A DNA stretch of 34,105 nucleotides from Candidatus Cloacimonadota bacterium (GTDB lineage: Bacteria > Cloacimonadota > Cloacimonadia > Cloacimonadales > Cloacimonadaceae). The notes beneath the pieces were generated by a model. The model was given only the letters and a program-made list of their open reading frames with translations, was not told the DNA's origin and did not search any database. This document shows positions 1-8,745 of this stretch, piece after piece. The stretch covers positions 1 to 34,105 of the forward strand of contig JAKQWO010000006.1 of NCBI GenBank assembly GCA_029561955.1. The letters are read 5' to 3'. The translations under genes and the position numbers were made by a program. The number at the start of each line of letters is the position of its first letter. The first letter of the stretch is position 1.

Positions 1-40
1 TTTTGTTTCTGGGGATCCCAATACCTGCAATGTGTGCCAA
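1..40 (-). CDS. rpsM: 30S ribosomal protein S13, N-terminal fragment
   Basis: The first 13 codons of S13 are visible before the window edge. They read (TTG)AHIAGIGIPRNK, which matches the family N-terminus (MARIAGVDIPRNKR). The start is a TTG at 40, preceded at 47-53 by a strong AAGGAGG ribosome binding site that overlaps the rpmJ stop codon. This suggests translational coupling with rpmJ. S13 sits in the 30S head and contacts the P-site tRNA and the 50S subunit. The rest of the gene and the alpha operon lie outside the window. Confidence 0.9.
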   Translation of the reverse strand, partial: MAHIAGIGIPRNK

Positions 41-51
41 GTTGGTCCTCC

Positions 52-168
52 TTATCCTTGTCTTTGTTTATGTTTAGGGTTAGATTTGCAGATAACACGG
101 ATCACGCCGTGGCGTTTGATGATACGACAGTCTTTGCAGACTACTTTCACGCTTGATCGCACTTTCAT
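52..168 (-). CDS. rpmJ: 50S ribosomal protein L36
   Basis: A 38-codon gene beginning [20 protein letters not shown], the same length as E. coli L36. Cys11, Cys14, Cys27 and His32 form the classical zinc ribbon, so this is the zinc-containing form. It lies 27 nt downstream of infA and 11 nt upstream of rpsM, the usual infA-rpmJ-rpsM order. L36 is a late-assembling 50S protein that stabilises 23S rRNA folding near the peptidyl-transferase region. The gene is short enough to be missed by length-filtered gene calling. Confidence 0.96.
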   Translation of the reverse strand: MKVRSSVKVVCKDCRIIKRHGVIRVICKSNPKHKQRQG

Positions 169-195
169 TGTTTATCTCCTTGATCCATGACAGTG

Positions 196-414
196 TTATT
201 TATATCTATATGTTATGCGTCCCCGGGTGAGGTCGTAAGGTGAAAGCTCTACCTTGACCTTGTCGCCTGGGAGGATACGTATATAATGCATGCGCATCTT
301 TCCGGAAGAATGAGCCAGTATCTCATGGCCATTTTCCAGTTGGACACGAAATTGTGTGTTTGGAAGAGCATCGACTACGATTCCTTCCACTTCTATAACT
401 CCGGATTTACTCAT
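196..414 (-). CDS. infA: Translation initiation factor IF-1
   Basis: A 72-residue single OB-fold protein, exactly the usual length. The core reads [20 protein letters not shown], then [20 protein letters not shown] and [16 protein letters not shown], nearly the family consensus. IF-1 occupies the 30S A site during initiation and acts with IF-2 and IF-3. The start at 414 directly abuts the map stop codon at 415 with no spacer, and a GAGGT ribosome binding site lies inside the end of map. The two genes are probably co-translated. Confidence 0.98.
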   Translation of the reverse strand: MSKSGVIEVEGIVVDALPNTQFRVQLENGHEILAHSSGKMRMHYIRILPGDKVKVELSPYDLTRGRITYRYK

Positions 415-1182
415 TTAGATACCTCCTGCACAGCTTAGTATTTCTGCTTCATTGGCTGTGATCAAAATGCTGTGTTCAAAATGCGCAGACAGGCTTTGAT
501 CTGCGGTAAAGAACTCCCAGCCTTTTTCAATTACTCTGTTGGTGCCGATATTTACCATGGGTTCGATGGCGATCGTCATTCCTTCTTTCAATCTGGGGCC
601 TCTATCCGGCATGCCCACATTGGGAACCATCGGCTCTTCATGCAGCGCCTTGCCGATGCCATGACCGGTCAGATCATCTGCACAATAAAAGCCCGAAGCA
701 CGCACAAAGCTTTCGATGGCATGTGAGATGTCTCCCACACGCTTGCCGGCACGTGCTGCATCAATGCCGATATAGAGAGCTTGATTGGTCACATCCAACA
801 GCTTGGATGCAGCCTCACTCACGCTTCCCACCTTGTAGGTGCGAGCGGTATCAGAATAGTAGCCATCAAGCTCTATCCCCACGTCCACGCCAATGATATC
901 ACCTTCAGCCAAGATCGTCTTACGCGAAGGAATGCCATGCACGATGCCATCGTTTACGCTGGCGCAAATAGAGCCAGGAAAGGGTGGCAGGCCGGGAATC
1001 GTGTAGCCCTTGAACGCAGCTCTGCCTCCGTGTTTCCGGATGAAACTATCGGCAAAAGCGTCCAATTCATGGGTGCTGATTCCAGGCGCAATCATGGCTT
1101 CCAACTCGTCCAAAAGCAAAGCCAAAACTCTGCCGGCTGCTTTCATCTTCTTGATCTGGATGGGTGACTTGATCAGGATCAT
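415..1182 (-). CDS. map: Methionine aminopeptidase, type I
   Basis: A 255-residue cytoplasmic metalloprotease that removes the initiator Met from nascent proteins. The pita-bread fold metal ligands are all present by motif: Asp100 (GVDVGIEL), Asp111 (GYYSDTART), His174 (LTGHGIGKALHEEP), Glu207 (GMTIAIEP) and Glu236 (HFEHSI). His82 (DGIVHGIP) is the substrate-binding His. There is no N-terminal zinc-finger extension, so it is type Ia-like. It starts one base after the secY stop. The adk gene that often lies between secY and map is absent here. Confidence 0.97.
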   Translation of the reverse strand: MILIKSPIQIKKMKAAGRVLALLLDELEAMIAPGISTHELDAFADSFIRKHGGRAAFKGYTIPGLPPFPGSICASVNDGIVHGIPSRKTILAEGDIIGVDVGIELDGYYSDTARTYKVGSVSEAASKLLDVTNQALYIGIDAARAGKRVGDISHAIESFVRASGFYCADDLTGHGIGKALHEEPMVPNVGMPDRGPRLKEGMTIAIEPMVNIGTNRVIEKGWEFFTADQSLSAHFEHSILITANEAEILSCAGGI

Positions 1183-1183
1183 A

Positions 1184-2512
1184 TCAACCGCCGGAGGAGC
1201 GTCCTCTGAGCTTACCCTTCTTCATAAAGCCGTCATAGTGTCTCATCACCAAATGGCTTTCAATCTGCTGCAGCGTGTCAAGAGCCACACCCACCACAAT
1301 GATGATACCGGTTCCACCAAAATAGAACGGCAATTTAAAGAGGGCGGTCATCAGCTCGGGCACCAAAGCAATGAAGGCAAAGAACACCGCTCCGGGCAAG
1401 GTGATGCGGGTGAGCACTCTGCTGATGTATTCGGCCGTCTTTTTACCGGGTTTCTTGCCGGGGATATGGCCACCGTATTTGATCATGTTTTCAGCCATTT
1501 CGGTGGGATTGAGCACTATCGCCGTGTAGAAATAGGCAAAGAAGATGATCATGGCTACGTAGAGGATGGTGTAGAGCCAGTGTCCGGGACTGAACATGCG
1601 CTGCAAGGTCATCCAGAAGCTGCCCTCAGCCTGCTTGCCGATCATGGTGATGATCGTGGCTGGGAACATCAGGATGGATTGGGCAAAGATGATGGGAATC
1701 ACGCCAGCGGTATTTACCCTCAGGGGAATAAAGGTGCTCTGGCCACCATACACTCTGCGACCCACGATGCGTTTGGCATATTGGACGGGAATCTTGCGGA
1801 TGGCTTCGGTCACAAAGATCACGCTGCCAGTCACCAAGACCATCACAACTATCGCCACGGCGGTTCTGAGGATGTTTTCAAAGCTGGGATTTGCTGCAAG
1901 CAGCTTGAACATCTGCACAAATCCAGCGGGATAGCGAGCAATGATGCCGGCAAAAATGATCAACGAGATGCCGTTGCCAATTCCATGTTCGGTGATCTGC
2001 TCGCCCAGCCACATCACGACCATCGTGCCTGTGACGAGGGTGACGATACCGGTGAAATGAAAGAGGAAACCGGGATTGGGAACCACGCCAACGAGGCTGG
2101 AGAGCCAGGTGGTGATGGTGATGGCGTTAAACGCTGCCAATCCAACGGTTGCATAGCGTGTGATCTGGTTAAGCTTCTTCTGGCCATCAGCACCCTCTTT
2201 TTTGAGCTTTTCAAAATAGGGGATGATGGAGCCCAAAAGCTGGAGCACGATGGATGCCGTGATATAAGGCATGATTCCAAGGGCAAAGACGCTGGCTCGC
2301 TCGAAGTTTCCACCCACAAAGAGGTCTAAAAGGCCAAAGAGGGTGTTGCCTTTTTCAGCAGCTCCGGCAAAGAAAGCTCCCAGAGCCGTGGCGTCCACAC
2401 CCGGGACTGGAACGAAGCTACCCAAACGATAGAGCACTAAGAACAGCGCCGTGAAGAGTAGCTTCTTTTTCAAGTCCGGAATCCGGAATATGGTCATTAT
2501 CTTTTCGATCAT
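1184..2512 (-). CDS. secY: Preprotein translocase subunit SecY
   Basis: A 442-residue polytopic membrane protein (E. coli SecY has 443), the pore of the SecYEG general secretion channel. The N-terminus has the typical amphipathic segment and first membrane helix, followed by RLGSFVPVPGVD at the plug region. The family-typical segment IPVQYAKRIVGRRVYGGQST is followed by FIPLRVNTAGVIPIIFA. About ten hydrophobic helices can be picked out. It starts one base after the rplO stop. It would serve as the inner-membrane step for the secreted and outer-membrane proteins encoded elsewhere in this window. Confidence 0.98.
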   Translation of the reverse strand: MIEKIMTIFRIPDLKKKLLFTALFLVLYRLGSFVPVPGVDATALGAFFAGAAEKGNTLFGLLDLFVGGNFERASVFALGIMPYITASIVLQLLGSIIPYFEKLKKEGADGQKKLNQITRYATVGLAAFNAITITTWLSSLVGVVPNPGFLFHFTGIVTLVTGTMVVMWLGEQITEHGIGNGISLIIFAGIIARYPAGFVQMFKLLAANPSFENILRTAVAIVVMVLVTGSVIFVTEAIRKIPVQYAKRIVGRRVYGGQSTFIPLRVNTAGVIPIIFAQSILMFPATIITMIGKQAEGSFWMTLQRMFSPGHWLYTILYVAMIIFFAYFYTAIVLNPTEMAENMIKYGGHIPGKKPGKKTAEYISRVLTRITLPGAVFFAFIALVPELMTALFKLPFYFGGTGIIIVVGVALDTLQQIESHLVMRHYDGFMKKGKLRGRSSGG

Positions 2513-2513
2513 G

Positions 2514-2972
2514 TCAGATTACCTCTGCCTTGCCACCGTTTGCTTCGATCAGCTCTTTAGCACGACGTGAAAAAGCGTTGGCCTGGATATTGACCTTCTG
2601 GGTGAATTCTTGATCATCCAAAGTAGCCAGGACTTTTACAGGGCTGTTGCCTTTCTGGCCTTTGGAGGGGATCAGACCCATCACTTCCAGTTTGGCTATG
2701 TCATAATCAGTTTCAGAGAGACCAATCAAGCTTCTCAGATTGAGGATCCTGTATTCCACTCTGAAGATGTTTTTGAAACCGCGCTTGGGCAAGCGACGCT
2801 GCAAGGGCATCTGTCCACCTTCAAACCAGATGGGGACATTACCGCCAGCGCGGGCTTTTTTACCCTTGTGACCACGGCCGGCTTGACTGCCCCAACCGCT
2901 GCCTTCACCCTTACCCAGACGCTTTCTTGCCTTGCGACCGGCAGGTTTGCCAAGATTGTGTAATTTCAACAT
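2514..2972 (-). CDS. rplO: 50S ribosomal protein L15
   Basis: A 152-residue protein (E. coli 144). The N-terminal half is the Gly/Lys-rich rRNA-binding tail: GRKARKRLGKGEGSGWGSQA, then GRGHKGKKARAGG. The C-terminal globular half contains the VLATLDDQEFTQKVNIQANAF region. L15 is a late 50S assembly protein. It lies 3 nt after rpmD and 1 nt before secY, the standard spc order. No anomaly seen. Confidence 0.97.
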   Translation of the reverse strand: MLKLHNLGKPAGRKARKRLGKGEGSGWGSQAGRGHKGKKARAGGNVPIWFEGGQMPLQRRLPKRGFKNIFRVEYRILNLRSLIGLSETDYDIAKLEVMGLIPSKGQKGNSPVKVLATLDDQEFTQKVNIQANAFSRRAKELIEANGGKAEVI

Positions 2973-2975
2973 CTG

Positions 2976-3158
2976 TTACTCCTGCACTTCTTCTACTTTT
3001 ACGAGATATGAAACCTTGTTGATCATACCTCTGATACATGGGTTGTCATTATGAACACGGCTTTTGCCGGGTTTGCCCAAACCGAGGGCTTTGATGACAC
3101 GTTTATGATTTTCCTTACGGTTAATTATACTACGCACTTGGGTTACTTTGATCTTCAT
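2976..3158 (-). CDS. rpmD: 50S ribosomal protein L30
   Basis: A 60-residue protein with the short bacterial L30 fold. It begins [20 protein letters not shown] and continues with the conserved [20 protein letters not shown]. The start codon overlaps the rpsE stop by 4 nt (ATGA), and a GGGAGG ribosome binding site lies within the rpsE end, so translation is probably coupled to rpsE. L30 binds 5S/23S rRNA in the 50S subunit. Confidence 0.96.
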   Translation of the reverse strand: MKIKVTQVRSIINRKENHKRVIKALGLGKPGKSRVHNDNPCIRGMINKVSYLVKVEEVQE

Positions 3159-3679
3159 TTTGCCTCCCGACCAGTGATCTCGGCTATACTCTTGTTTCTA
3201 AGACGAGAGATGTCTGAAAGGGTGCGCATGCTCTTGAGACCGTTGACGGTGGCTTTCACCACGTTTGCGGGGGTGTTGGAACCCAAGGATTTGCACAGGA
3301 TGTTTTCGATTCCTGCTACTTCAAAGATGGCACGTGCGGTTCCACCAGCGATGATACCGGTACCGGGAGCGGCAGGCTTCATCATCACTCTGCTGGCAGA
3401 GAAACGCGTGGTGATCTCATGAGGGATGGTTCCGTTGATGATGGGAACCTTAAACATGGAGCGCAGGGCTCTTTCTTTGGCTTTGCGGATCGCATCCACG
3501 ATCTCGTTGGCCTTGCCGTTGCCCACGCCGATGTTTCCAGCACGGTCTCCGACTACCACGATGGCGCTGAAACTGAAGTTACGGCCACCTTTCACCACTT
3601 TGGCTACACGCTTGGTCTCGATGATCTTCTCGATCAAGACATCTTCTTCTGTATTCATATTTCTTTGTTCGTAATTCAC
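3155..3679 (-). CDS. rpsE: 30S ribosomal protein S5
   Basis: A 174-residue protein (E. coli 167). The N-terminal double-stranded RNA-binding-like domain includes [18 protein letters not shown] and [20 protein letters not shown]. The C-terminal domain includes [21 protein letters not shown]5 shapes the mRNA entry channel and takes part in decoding accuracy. The start is a GTG at 3679. It is preferred over the ATG seven codons further in because a perfect AAGGGAGG lies 6 nt upstream (3686-3693), overlapping the rplR stop. Confidence 0.97.
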   Translation of the reverse strand: MNYEQRNMNTEEDVLIEKIIETKRVAKVVKGGRNFSFSAIVVVGDRAGNIGVGNGKANEIVDAIRKAKERALRSMFKVPIINGTIPHEITTRFSASRVMMKPAAPGTGIIAGGTARAIFEVAGIENILCKSLGSNTPANVVKATVNGLKSMRTLSDISRLRNKSIAEITGREAK

Positions 3680-3691
3680 AGATAACCTCCC

Positions 3692-4063
3692 TTAGAATTT
3701 CAAGCCGGCTTCACGAGCGCCATCGGCCAGAGCTTTCACCCGGCCATGATACTTGTATCCAGCACGATCAAAGGCCACTTGAGTGACACCGGCTGCGAGG
3801 GCCAGCTCACCCAGCTTCTTTCCCACGAGAGCGCTACGCTCTGTCTTCTTCAGGCCTTTTTCCGCTTCAAAATCCTTGGCTTTATCGCTAAAGGAAACGA
3901 TGGTTTTGCCGCTGACGTCGTCTATGATCTGGCCATAGATGTGTTTCAAAGAACGAAACACCACCAGACGTGGACGCTCGGCTGTGCCACTGAGGCGTTT
4001 GCGAATCGCAGCACGGCGGCGGGAGCGAAGGGCATGTTTTCTTATATTCGTTGGTTTTATCAT
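3692..4063 (-). CDS. rplR: 50S ribosomal protein L18
   Basis: A 123-residue 5S rRNA-binding protein (E. coli 117). The basic N-terminus RKHALRSRRRAAIRKRLSGT leads into ERPRLVVFRSLKHIYGQIID. The C-terminal signature VAFDRAGYKYHGRVKALADG is followed by AREAGLKF. Together with L5 (encoded upstream) it builds the 5S ribonucleoprotein of the central protuberance. Gaps are 14 nt to rplF and 12 nt to rpsE. Confidence 0.97.
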   Translation of the reverse strand: MIKPTNIRKHALRSRRRAAIRKRLSGTAERPRLVVFRSLKHIYGQIIDDVSGKTIVSFSDKAKDFEAEKGLKKTERSALVGKKLGELALAAGVTQVAFDRAGYKYHGRVKALADGAREAGLKF

Positions 4064-4077
4064 TTCTTCACACCTCT

Positions 4078-4650
4078 TTATTTGGTTCCTGCTTTACCGG
4101 CTTTGATGACCACATATTCATCTTGGTAGCGGATGCCTTTGCCCTTGTAGTTTTCGGGCGGACGGCATTTGCGGACTTCTGCGGCAAAGTGACCCACCAA
4201 CTGCTTGTCTATCCCTTTGATACGGATGATGCTGGTGAGGTCGTTACGTGTGGTTTTGCTACGAGGTGCAGCTTCGGCTTCTACTGTGAGACCTTCGGGA
4301 ATCTCCATCACGATGTCGTGAGAAAAACCCAGATTGAGTTTCAACCAAGGACCCATCCGCTCGGCCATATAGCCGGTGCCGATCACATGTAAAGTAATAG
4401 TGTAACCGTCTGTTACACCCGTGACCATGTTTTGCAACAGAGCGCGGGTGAGACCGTGGAGAGCACGCAGGCTCTTGCTGTCGTCTTGGCGCTTCACGTG
4501 CAGAACACCGTCTTCGATATCGAGGCTGATGCCGTCTTGAAGCTGATATTCCAGCTTGCCCAGCTTGCCGCTGGCGGTCACCAAACCCTCTTTGGAAACT
4601 TCTATTTTCACATCATTCAGTTTGATGGGAGCTCTTCCTATACGTGACAT
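4078..4650 (-). CDS. rplF: 50S ribosomal protein L6
   Basis: A 190-residue protein, slightly longer than E. coli L6 (177). It begins MSRIGRAPIKLNDVKIEVSK. The C-terminal signature (RPPENYKGKGIRYQDEYVVI, then KAGKAGTK) corresponds to the family PEPYKGKGIRY motif. L6 lies at the base of the L7/L12 stalk near the sarcin-ricin loop. The extra length is spread over the first domain and linker rather than being a fused domain. Confidence 0.97.
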   Translation of the reverse strand: MSRIGRAPIKLNDVKIEVSKEGLVTASGKLGKLEYQLQDGISLDIEDGVLHVKRQDDSKSLRALHGLTRALLQNMVTGVTDGYTITLHVIGTGYMAERMGPWLKLNLGFSHDIVMEIPEGLTVEAEAAPRSKTTRNDLTSIIRIKGIDKQLVGHFAAEVRKCRPPENYKGKGIRYQDEYVVIKAGKAGTK

Positions 4651-4661
4651 ATCTCTCTCCC

Positions 4662-5075
4662 TTACCAGACCTTACAGATGTATTCTCCACCGACACCGTT
4701 GATTCTGGCATCACGGTCGACCATCACTCCGCTGGATGTGGAGATTATGGCGCAGCCGGTGTTGTTGTAGACACTTGGGATATTGGCAGCTTTTACGTAA
4801 ACACGCCTTCCCGGTTTTGAGACACGGTCAATTCCTCTCATAACAGGTGCTCCGTCATTGGTATAACGAAGGTTTACGAGGATGCGACGGTAGTTGATTT
4901 TTTGTTCCGGATCTTTCTCAAGCACCTGGGCGCTGTTTACGAAGTTCTCATCAGCGAGGATCTTCACAATGGCTTCGGTGAGCTTATTGTGATTGACTAT
5001 CACCTGAGGATGTCCGGCACGATATGCATTGCGGATCTTGGTCAATGCATCAGCTATCGGATCAGATATGCTCAT
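4662..5075 (-). CDS. rpsH: 30S ribosomal protein S8
   Basis: A 137-residue protein starting MSISDPIADALTKIRNAYRA, the conserved S8 N-terminus. An open frame extends 30 codons further upstream, but the ATG at 5075 is chosen because it matches the family and has GGAGG at the right distance; the extension overlaps rpsN. The C-terminal motif reads ISTSSGVMVDRDARINGVGG, then EYICKVW. S8 is a primary 16S rRNA-binding protein and in E. coli is the autogenous repressor of the spc operon. No repressor site could be identified here by eye. Confidence 0.96.
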   Translation of the reverse strand: MSISDPIADALTKIRNAYRAGHPQVIVNHNKLTEAIVKILADENFVNSAQVLEKDPEQKINYRRILVNLRYTNDGAPVMRGIDRVSKPGRRVYVKAANIPSVYNNTGCAIISTSSGVMVDRDARINGVGGEYICKVW

Positions 5076-5095
5076 TATTTTCCTCCAATAATGGC

Positions 5096-5281
5096 TTACC
5101 AGCTTGCACGTGTGACTCCAGGGATCTTGCCCATGGAGGCATACTTGCGGAAGCAGAGACGGCACATGCCAAAGTCTCTCATATAGGCACGGGGCCTTCC
5201 GCAGACCATGCAGCGGTTGTATTTTCTTACTTTGAATTTAGGGGTGCGTTGTTGCTTTAGGATCATGGATTTCTTTGCCAT
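5096..5281 (-). CDS. rpsN: 30S ribosomal protein S14, zinc-binding short form
   Basis: A 61-residue S14 of the short (S14p/S29e, zinc-plus) type. Two CxxC pairs are visible: Cys24/Cys27 in [18 protein letters not shown] and Cys40/Cys43 in [20 protein letters not shown]. The paralogous zinc-free type is about 100 residues long and lacks these cysteines. S14 is in the 30S head. Gene order rplE-rpsN-rpsH is standard for the spc operon. Confidence 0.97.
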   Translation of the reverse strand: MAKKSMILKQQRTPKFKVRKYNRCMVCGRPRAYMRDFGMCRLCFRKYASMGKIPGVTRASW

Positions 5282-5292
5282 CTAAATCCTCC

Positions 5293-5838
5293 TTATTCTT
5301 TACGCTCAAACGGCATGCCCATTTCTCTGAGCAGCTCGCGGCATTCTTCATCGGTGTGTGCCGTGGTCACGATGGTGATATTGAGTCCACGGATGGCATC
5401 TACCTTATCATATTCGATCTCGGGAAACACGGTCTGTTCCTTGATACCCATGCTGTAGTTGCCTCTGCCATCAAAAGCATCAGCGGGAACGCCACGGAAG
5501 TCCCTGATACGAGGGATGGTGATGGAAACAAGTCTATCAAAAAACTCATACATCACTTCATCACGCAGAGTCACTTTGCAGCCGATGGGCATGCCCTGGC
5601 GCAGTTTGAAGTTTGAGATGGACTTGCGTGCGCGGGTGACGATGGCTTTTCTACCTGTGATCTGCTGCATATCTTTGACGGCATTATCCAGGATAGCCTT
5701 GTTTTGAGTGGCGCTTCCCACACCCATGCTCACGATGATCTTCACCATCTTCGGCACTTGATGAGGGTTTTTATATTCAAAGCGCTTCCGGAGTGCCGGA
5801 ATCACTTTGCTCTTGTAATGTTCTTTCAAACGTGTCAT
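5293..5838 (-). CDS. rplE: 50S ribosomal protein L5
   Basis: A 181-residue protein (E. coli 179). Conserved blocks include [40 protein letters not shown] and the C-terminal [21 protein letters not shown]5 binds 5S rRNA and contacts P-site tRNA from the central protuberance. It lies 11 nt from each neighbour. No irregularity seen. Confidence 0.98.
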   Translation of the reverse strand: MTRLKEHYKSKVIPALRKRFEYKNPHQVPKMVKIIVSMGVGSATQNKAILDNAVKDMQQITGRKAIVTRARKSISNFKLRQGMPIGCKVTLRDEVMYEFFDRLVSITIPRIRDFRGVPADAFDGRGNYSMGIKEQTVFPEIEYDKVDAIRGLNITIVTTAHTDEECRELLREMGMPFERKE

Positions 5839-5849
5839 TTCATGCTCCT

Positions 5850-6170
5850 TTACAGCTCGTCATGAGTCTTGCTGCACACACGAATGCGGCTGCCGTCTGG
5901 ACGGGTAATCATCATCGGTTTGGTCACCATATTTTGCTTTTCATTGAAGAGCATCACGTTGGAAGCGTGAATGGGAGCTTCCTTGTTGATGATCCCACCC
6001 TGGGGGTTAGTCTGCGAAGGCTTGGCATGTTTTTTGATCATGTGCACTCTTTCCACGATGACTCTGTTGGTCTTGGGGAAAGTCTTGAGGATGCGGCCTT
6101 TCTTGCCTTTATCCTCACCACTGATCACGATCACAAAATCGCCTTTCTTGAGTCTTAGCTTTTCGGACAT
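5850..6170 (-). CDS. rplX: 50S ribosomal protein L24
   Basis: A 106-residue protein with an N-terminal KOW motif: [20 protein letters not shown]. This is followed by [20 protein letters not shown] and [20 protein letters not shown], the bacterial L24 signature. L24 is one of the two assembly-initiating proteins of the 50S subunit and lies near the exit tunnel. Gaps to rplN and rplE are 9 and 11 nt. Confidence 0.97.
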   Translation of the reverse strand: MSEKLRLKKGDFVIVISGEDKGKKGRILKTFPKTNRVIVERVHMIKKHAKPSQTNPQGGIINKEAPIHASNVMLFNEKQNMVTKPMMITRPDGSRIRVCSKTHDEL

Positions 6171-6179
6171 TTTCTACTC

Positions 6180-6548
6180 CTACAACACTTCAGGTGCCAA
6201 AGACACTATCTTCATATATTGGGCATCACGCAGCTCACGTGACACGGGGCCAAAGATGCGCGTGCCTTTGGGTTCGTGTTTATCGTCGATGATCACAGCG
6301 GCGTTATCTGCAAAACGAACGTAAGAGCCATCAGGACGACGCACTTCTTTGGCTGTGCGCACGATCACGGCTCTTTCGATGGTGCCTTTCTTGACTTTTC
6401 CACCGGGTGTTGCAGATTTGATGGCCACCACGATCACGTCACCTAAAGAGGCATACTTACGTTTGGAGCCGCCTAACACCTTGATGCACATAGCTCTTCT
6501 GGCACCAGAGTTATCGGCAATATTCAGGACGGTTTGCACTTGAATCAT
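6180..6548 (-). CDS. rplN: 50S ribosomal protein L14
   Basis: A 122-residue protein (E. coli 123). It begins [20 protein letters not shown]. The family signature is visible in [20 protein letters not shown] and [20 protein letters not shown], with the usual [13 protein letters not shown] near the C-terminus. L14 forms intersubunit bridges and, with L19, the RsfS silencing-factor contact surface. No anomaly. Confidence 0.98.
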   Translation of the reverse strand: MIQVQTVLNIADNSGARRAMCIKVLGGSKRKYASLGDVIVVAIKSATPGGKVKKGTIERAVIVRTAKEVRRPDGSYVRFADNAAVIIDDKHEPKGTRIFGPVSRELRDAQYMKIVSLAPEVL

Positions 6549-6559
6549 TCCAAACTCCC

Positions 6560-6814
6560 TTATTTACTTCTTTCGATGACCTTGTGAAGGGTCCAACGTT
6601 TACGGGCGCTCATGGGGCGTGATTCCATAATCTGGACGGTATCGCCTTCATGGGCTTCATTGAGTTCATCGTGTGCCATAAACTTTTTGTGACGGCGCAC
6701 GGTCTTCTTGTATAATGGATGGATATACTGGCGTTGTACACGGACGACGATGGTTTTGTCGTTCTTATCGCTTACCACTATCCCTTGTTTGATCATTTTA
6801 CGGTTGAGAGACAC
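6560..6814 (-). CDS. rpsQ: 30S ribosomal protein S17
   Basis: An 84-residue OB-fold protein, the same length as E. coli S17. Conserved blocks are [20 protein letters not shown] and [20 protein letters not shown]. The start is a GTG at 6814 ([11 protein letters not shown]) with GAGGT upstream; it lies 5 nt after rpmC. The alternative ATG seven codons in would cut the N-terminus short. S17 is a primary 16S-binding protein. Confidence 0.95.
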   Translation of the reverse strand: MSLNRKMIKQGIVVSDKNDKTIVVRVQRQYIHPLYKKTVRRHKKFMAHDELNEAHEGDTVQIMESRPMSARKRWTLHKVIERSK

Positions 6815-6819
6815 TTTGT

Positions 6820-7020
6820 TTACCTCGCTATCTTTTGCTCTTTTTCTTTGGCGATGGTGTGAATGCGGGCAATTTCCCTTCTCACCTCGCGGAGTCTATC
6901 TGGTCTATCGATCAGGTTTTTAGCTTTTTGAAAGCGAAGGTTGAAAAGCTCAGTTCTCAGCTCTTCCAGCCGTTCCTTGAGTTCTTCCGGCTTGAGTTCA
7001 CGAAGTTCGTTGATCTTCAT
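6820..7020 (-). CDS. rpmC: 50S ribosomal protein L29
   Basis: A 66-residue, almost entirely alpha-helical protein. It begins [20 protein letters not shown] and contains the diagnostic [11 protein letters not shown] and the [16 protein letters not shown]-terminal helix. Its start overlaps the rplP stop by 4 nt, so the pair is probably translationally coupled. L29 sits at the polypeptide exit and with L23 forms the docking site for SRP and trigger factor. Confidence 0.96.
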   Translation of the reverse strand: MKINELRELKPEELKERLEELRTELFNLRFQKAKNLIDRPDRLREVRREIARIHTIAKEKEQKIAR

Positions 7021-7436
7021 AGCTCTACTCCTTCCCTGGCGACCAGCTTAGTCTTGATAGGTAGTTTGTGGGCGGCTAAGCGCAAAGCTTCCTTGGCAAC
7101 ACTGAGATCGACTCCATCCAGCTCAAACATCACACGGCCGGGTCTGACTACGGCTACCCAATACTCTGGGGCGCCTTTTCCCTTTCCCATGCGTGTTTCA
7201 GCGGGTTTGGAAGTGATGGGTTTATCCGGAAATATGCGAATCCACACCTTACCCACACGTTTCATATGACGAGTGATAGCAATACGGGCAGCCTCAATCT
7301 GACGGCTGGTGATGAAGGCATCCTCAAGGGCGATCAGGCCGTAGTTTCCAAAGCTCACTTCGTTTCCTACCCAGGCCATGCCTCTGCGGCGTCCCTTCAT
7401 CATCTTGCGGTGTCTTACTTTCTTTGGTGCTAACAT
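7017..7436 (-). CDS. rplP: 50S ribosomal protein L16
   Basis: A 139-residue protein (E. coli 136) that helps position the A-site tRNA. The start [20 protein letters not shown] is followed by [20 protein letters not shown]. The signature [20 protein letters not shown] is intact. The gene is 11 nt after rpsC and overlaps rpmC by 4 nt. Confidence 0.98.
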   Translation of the reverse strand: MLAPKKVRHRKMMKGRRRGMAWVGNEVSFGNYGLIALEDAFITSRQIEAARIAITRHMKRVGKVWIRIFPDKPITSKPAETRMGKGKGAPEYWVAVVRPGRVMFELDGVDLSVAKEALRLAAHKLPIKTKLVAREGVEL

Positions 7437-7447
7437 CTTAACATCTC

Positions 7448-8095
7448 CTAATTCAGGATGTCGCCTTTATAGATCCACACCTTGATGCCGATCACGCCGT
7501 AGGTGGTATTTGCTTCCACGATGGCATAGTCGATATCGGCTCTGAGGGTATGGAGCGGGGTGCGACCCTGTTTATAACGCTCGGTTCGGGCGATTTCTGC
7601 GCCGCCTAAGCGTCCTGATACCTGAACTTTCACGCCCAGAGCGCCATCTTTCATCACGTTGCGCATAGCCATCTTCATGGCACGGCGGAAAGATATACGC
7701 TCTTCAAGCTGACGGGCAATCTCATAGCCCACCAGACGGGCATCCAACCACATCTTGTCGATCTGTTCGACGTTGATCTTCACCACGATGGGGTTGCTAC
7801 GTTTCTTGTTGACCAACACATACATCTCATTACGCAGCCTTTCGATGTCCTCTCCCTTCTTGCCGATGACGAGTCCAGGACGGGCGGTGTGAATATTGAT
7901 GGTGATAGAGTTGGTCTTTCTACTGATATGAATCTTGGAAACCATCTTCTGGTCAAGGCGCTTGCGGATATACTCACGGATCTTGATATCTTCCTGCAGG
8001 TAATCCACATAGGTGTTACCTTTGGCAAACCAGATGGAATCGGTATTTCTATTGACGCCGAGGCGATACAGTATTGGATTGATCTTCTGTCCCAA
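7448..8095 (-). CDS. rpsC: 30S ribosomal protein S3
   Basis: A 215-residue protein (E. coli 233; the difference is the variable C-terminal tail). It begins [21 protein letters not shown] type II KH domain is visible with the GxxG loop in [18 protein letters not shown]. The C-terminal domain includes [20 protein letters not shown] and the [18 protein letters not shown] ending. S3 forms the mRNA entry tunnel with S4 and S5. Its start is one base after the rplV stop. Confidence 0.98.
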   Translation of the reverse strand: MGQKINPILYRLGVNRNTDSIWFAKGNTYVDYLQEDIKIREYIRKRLDQKMVSKIHISRKTNSITINIHTARPGLVIGKKGEDIERLRNEMYVLVNKKRSNPIVVKINVEQIDKMWLDARLVGYEIARQLEERISFRRAMKMAMRNVMKDGALGVKVQVSGRLGGAEIARTERYKQGRTPLHTLRADIDYAIVEANTTYGVIGIKVWIYKGDILN

Positions 8096-8096
8096 T

Positions 8097-8444
8097 TTAT
8101 TCCTCCTCTTCCTGGCTCTCGATCTTGAGGGCTATATGACAGGTGGGCTTGCGAATCTCAAACGCACGGCCTTGAGCACGTGGCATATAACGTTTCATCT
8201 GTGGGCCTTCGTCTGCCGTAGCAAGAGTCACATACAGGGTTTCGATATCCAGTTTGGGCTCCTTCTGTTGGGCATTGGCGATGGCCGAATCCAGTAGTTT
8301 ATTGATGATTGCGGCAGAGCGGCGACGTGAGAACTTGAGCAAACGCTGCGCTTCGGGGACACTCTTATCACGAATGGTATCCAACACCAAGCGCGCTTTA
8401 CGAGCTGAGCCGCGGACAAATCTAAGTTTTGCTGTTGCTTCCAT
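8097..8444 (-). CDS. rplV: 50S ribosomal protein L22
   Basis: A 115-residue protein (E. coli 110). It contains VRGSARKARLVLDTIRDKSV near the N-terminus. The beta-hairpin tip that lines the nascent-peptide tunnel is in KRYMPRAQGRAFEIRKPTCH. Conserved AAIINKLLDSAIANAQ is present. Mutations in this hairpin give macrolide resistance in other bacteria; nothing unusual is visible here. Confidence 0.97.
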   Translation of the reverse strand: MEATAKLRFVRGSARKARLVLDTIRDKSVPEAQRLLKFSRRRSAAIINKLLDSAIANAQQKEPKLDIETLYVTLATADEGPQMKRYMPRAQGRAFEIRKPTCHIALKIESQEEEE

Positions 8445-8456
8445 GTTTACCTATCC

Positions 8457-8732
8457 TTATCTGCCTTTCTTCTTTTTATCTTTGTGACCGCGATAGGTGC
8501 GCGTGGGTGAAAACTCGCCCAGCTTATGACCAACCATATTCTCCGTAACATACACGGGGACAAACTTCTGGCCATTGTGCACCGAAAAAGTGTGGCCGAT
8601 AAAGGAAGGCAGGATCATTGAGCGGCGCGACCAAGTCTTGATCACGTTTTTCTTGTTTGTTTCATTGAGGACGTCCACCTTCTTGAGCAGGTGATCGTCA
8701 ACAAAGGGGCCTTTTCTAATTGAACGTGCCAT
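8457..8732 (-). CDS. rpsS: 30S ribosomal protein S19
   Basis: A 91-residue protein (E. coli 92). It starts [20 protein letters not shown] and contains [20 protein letters not shown] and the [20 protein letters not shown] signature. S19 lies in the 30S head next to S13 and contacts the 50S subunit. It lies 13 nt after rplB and 12 nt before rplV. Confidence 0.98.
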   Translation of the reverse strand: MARSIRKGPFVDDHLLKKVDVLNETNKKNVIKTWSRRSMILPSFIGHTFSVHNGQKFVPVYVTENMVGHKLGEFSPTRTYRGHKDKKKKGR

Positions 8733-8745
8733 TTTCTATTCTCCC

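Noticed and set aside
1010-2329. 439-codon open frame on the plus strand opposite secY and map
   Set aside because: Antisense shadow of clearly identified genes; His/Gly/Asp-rich composition with no family features.
5076-5165. 30-codon N-terminal extension of rpsH
   Set aside because: Overlaps rpsN and does not match S8. The internal ATG at 5075 has GGAGG and the family N-terminus.
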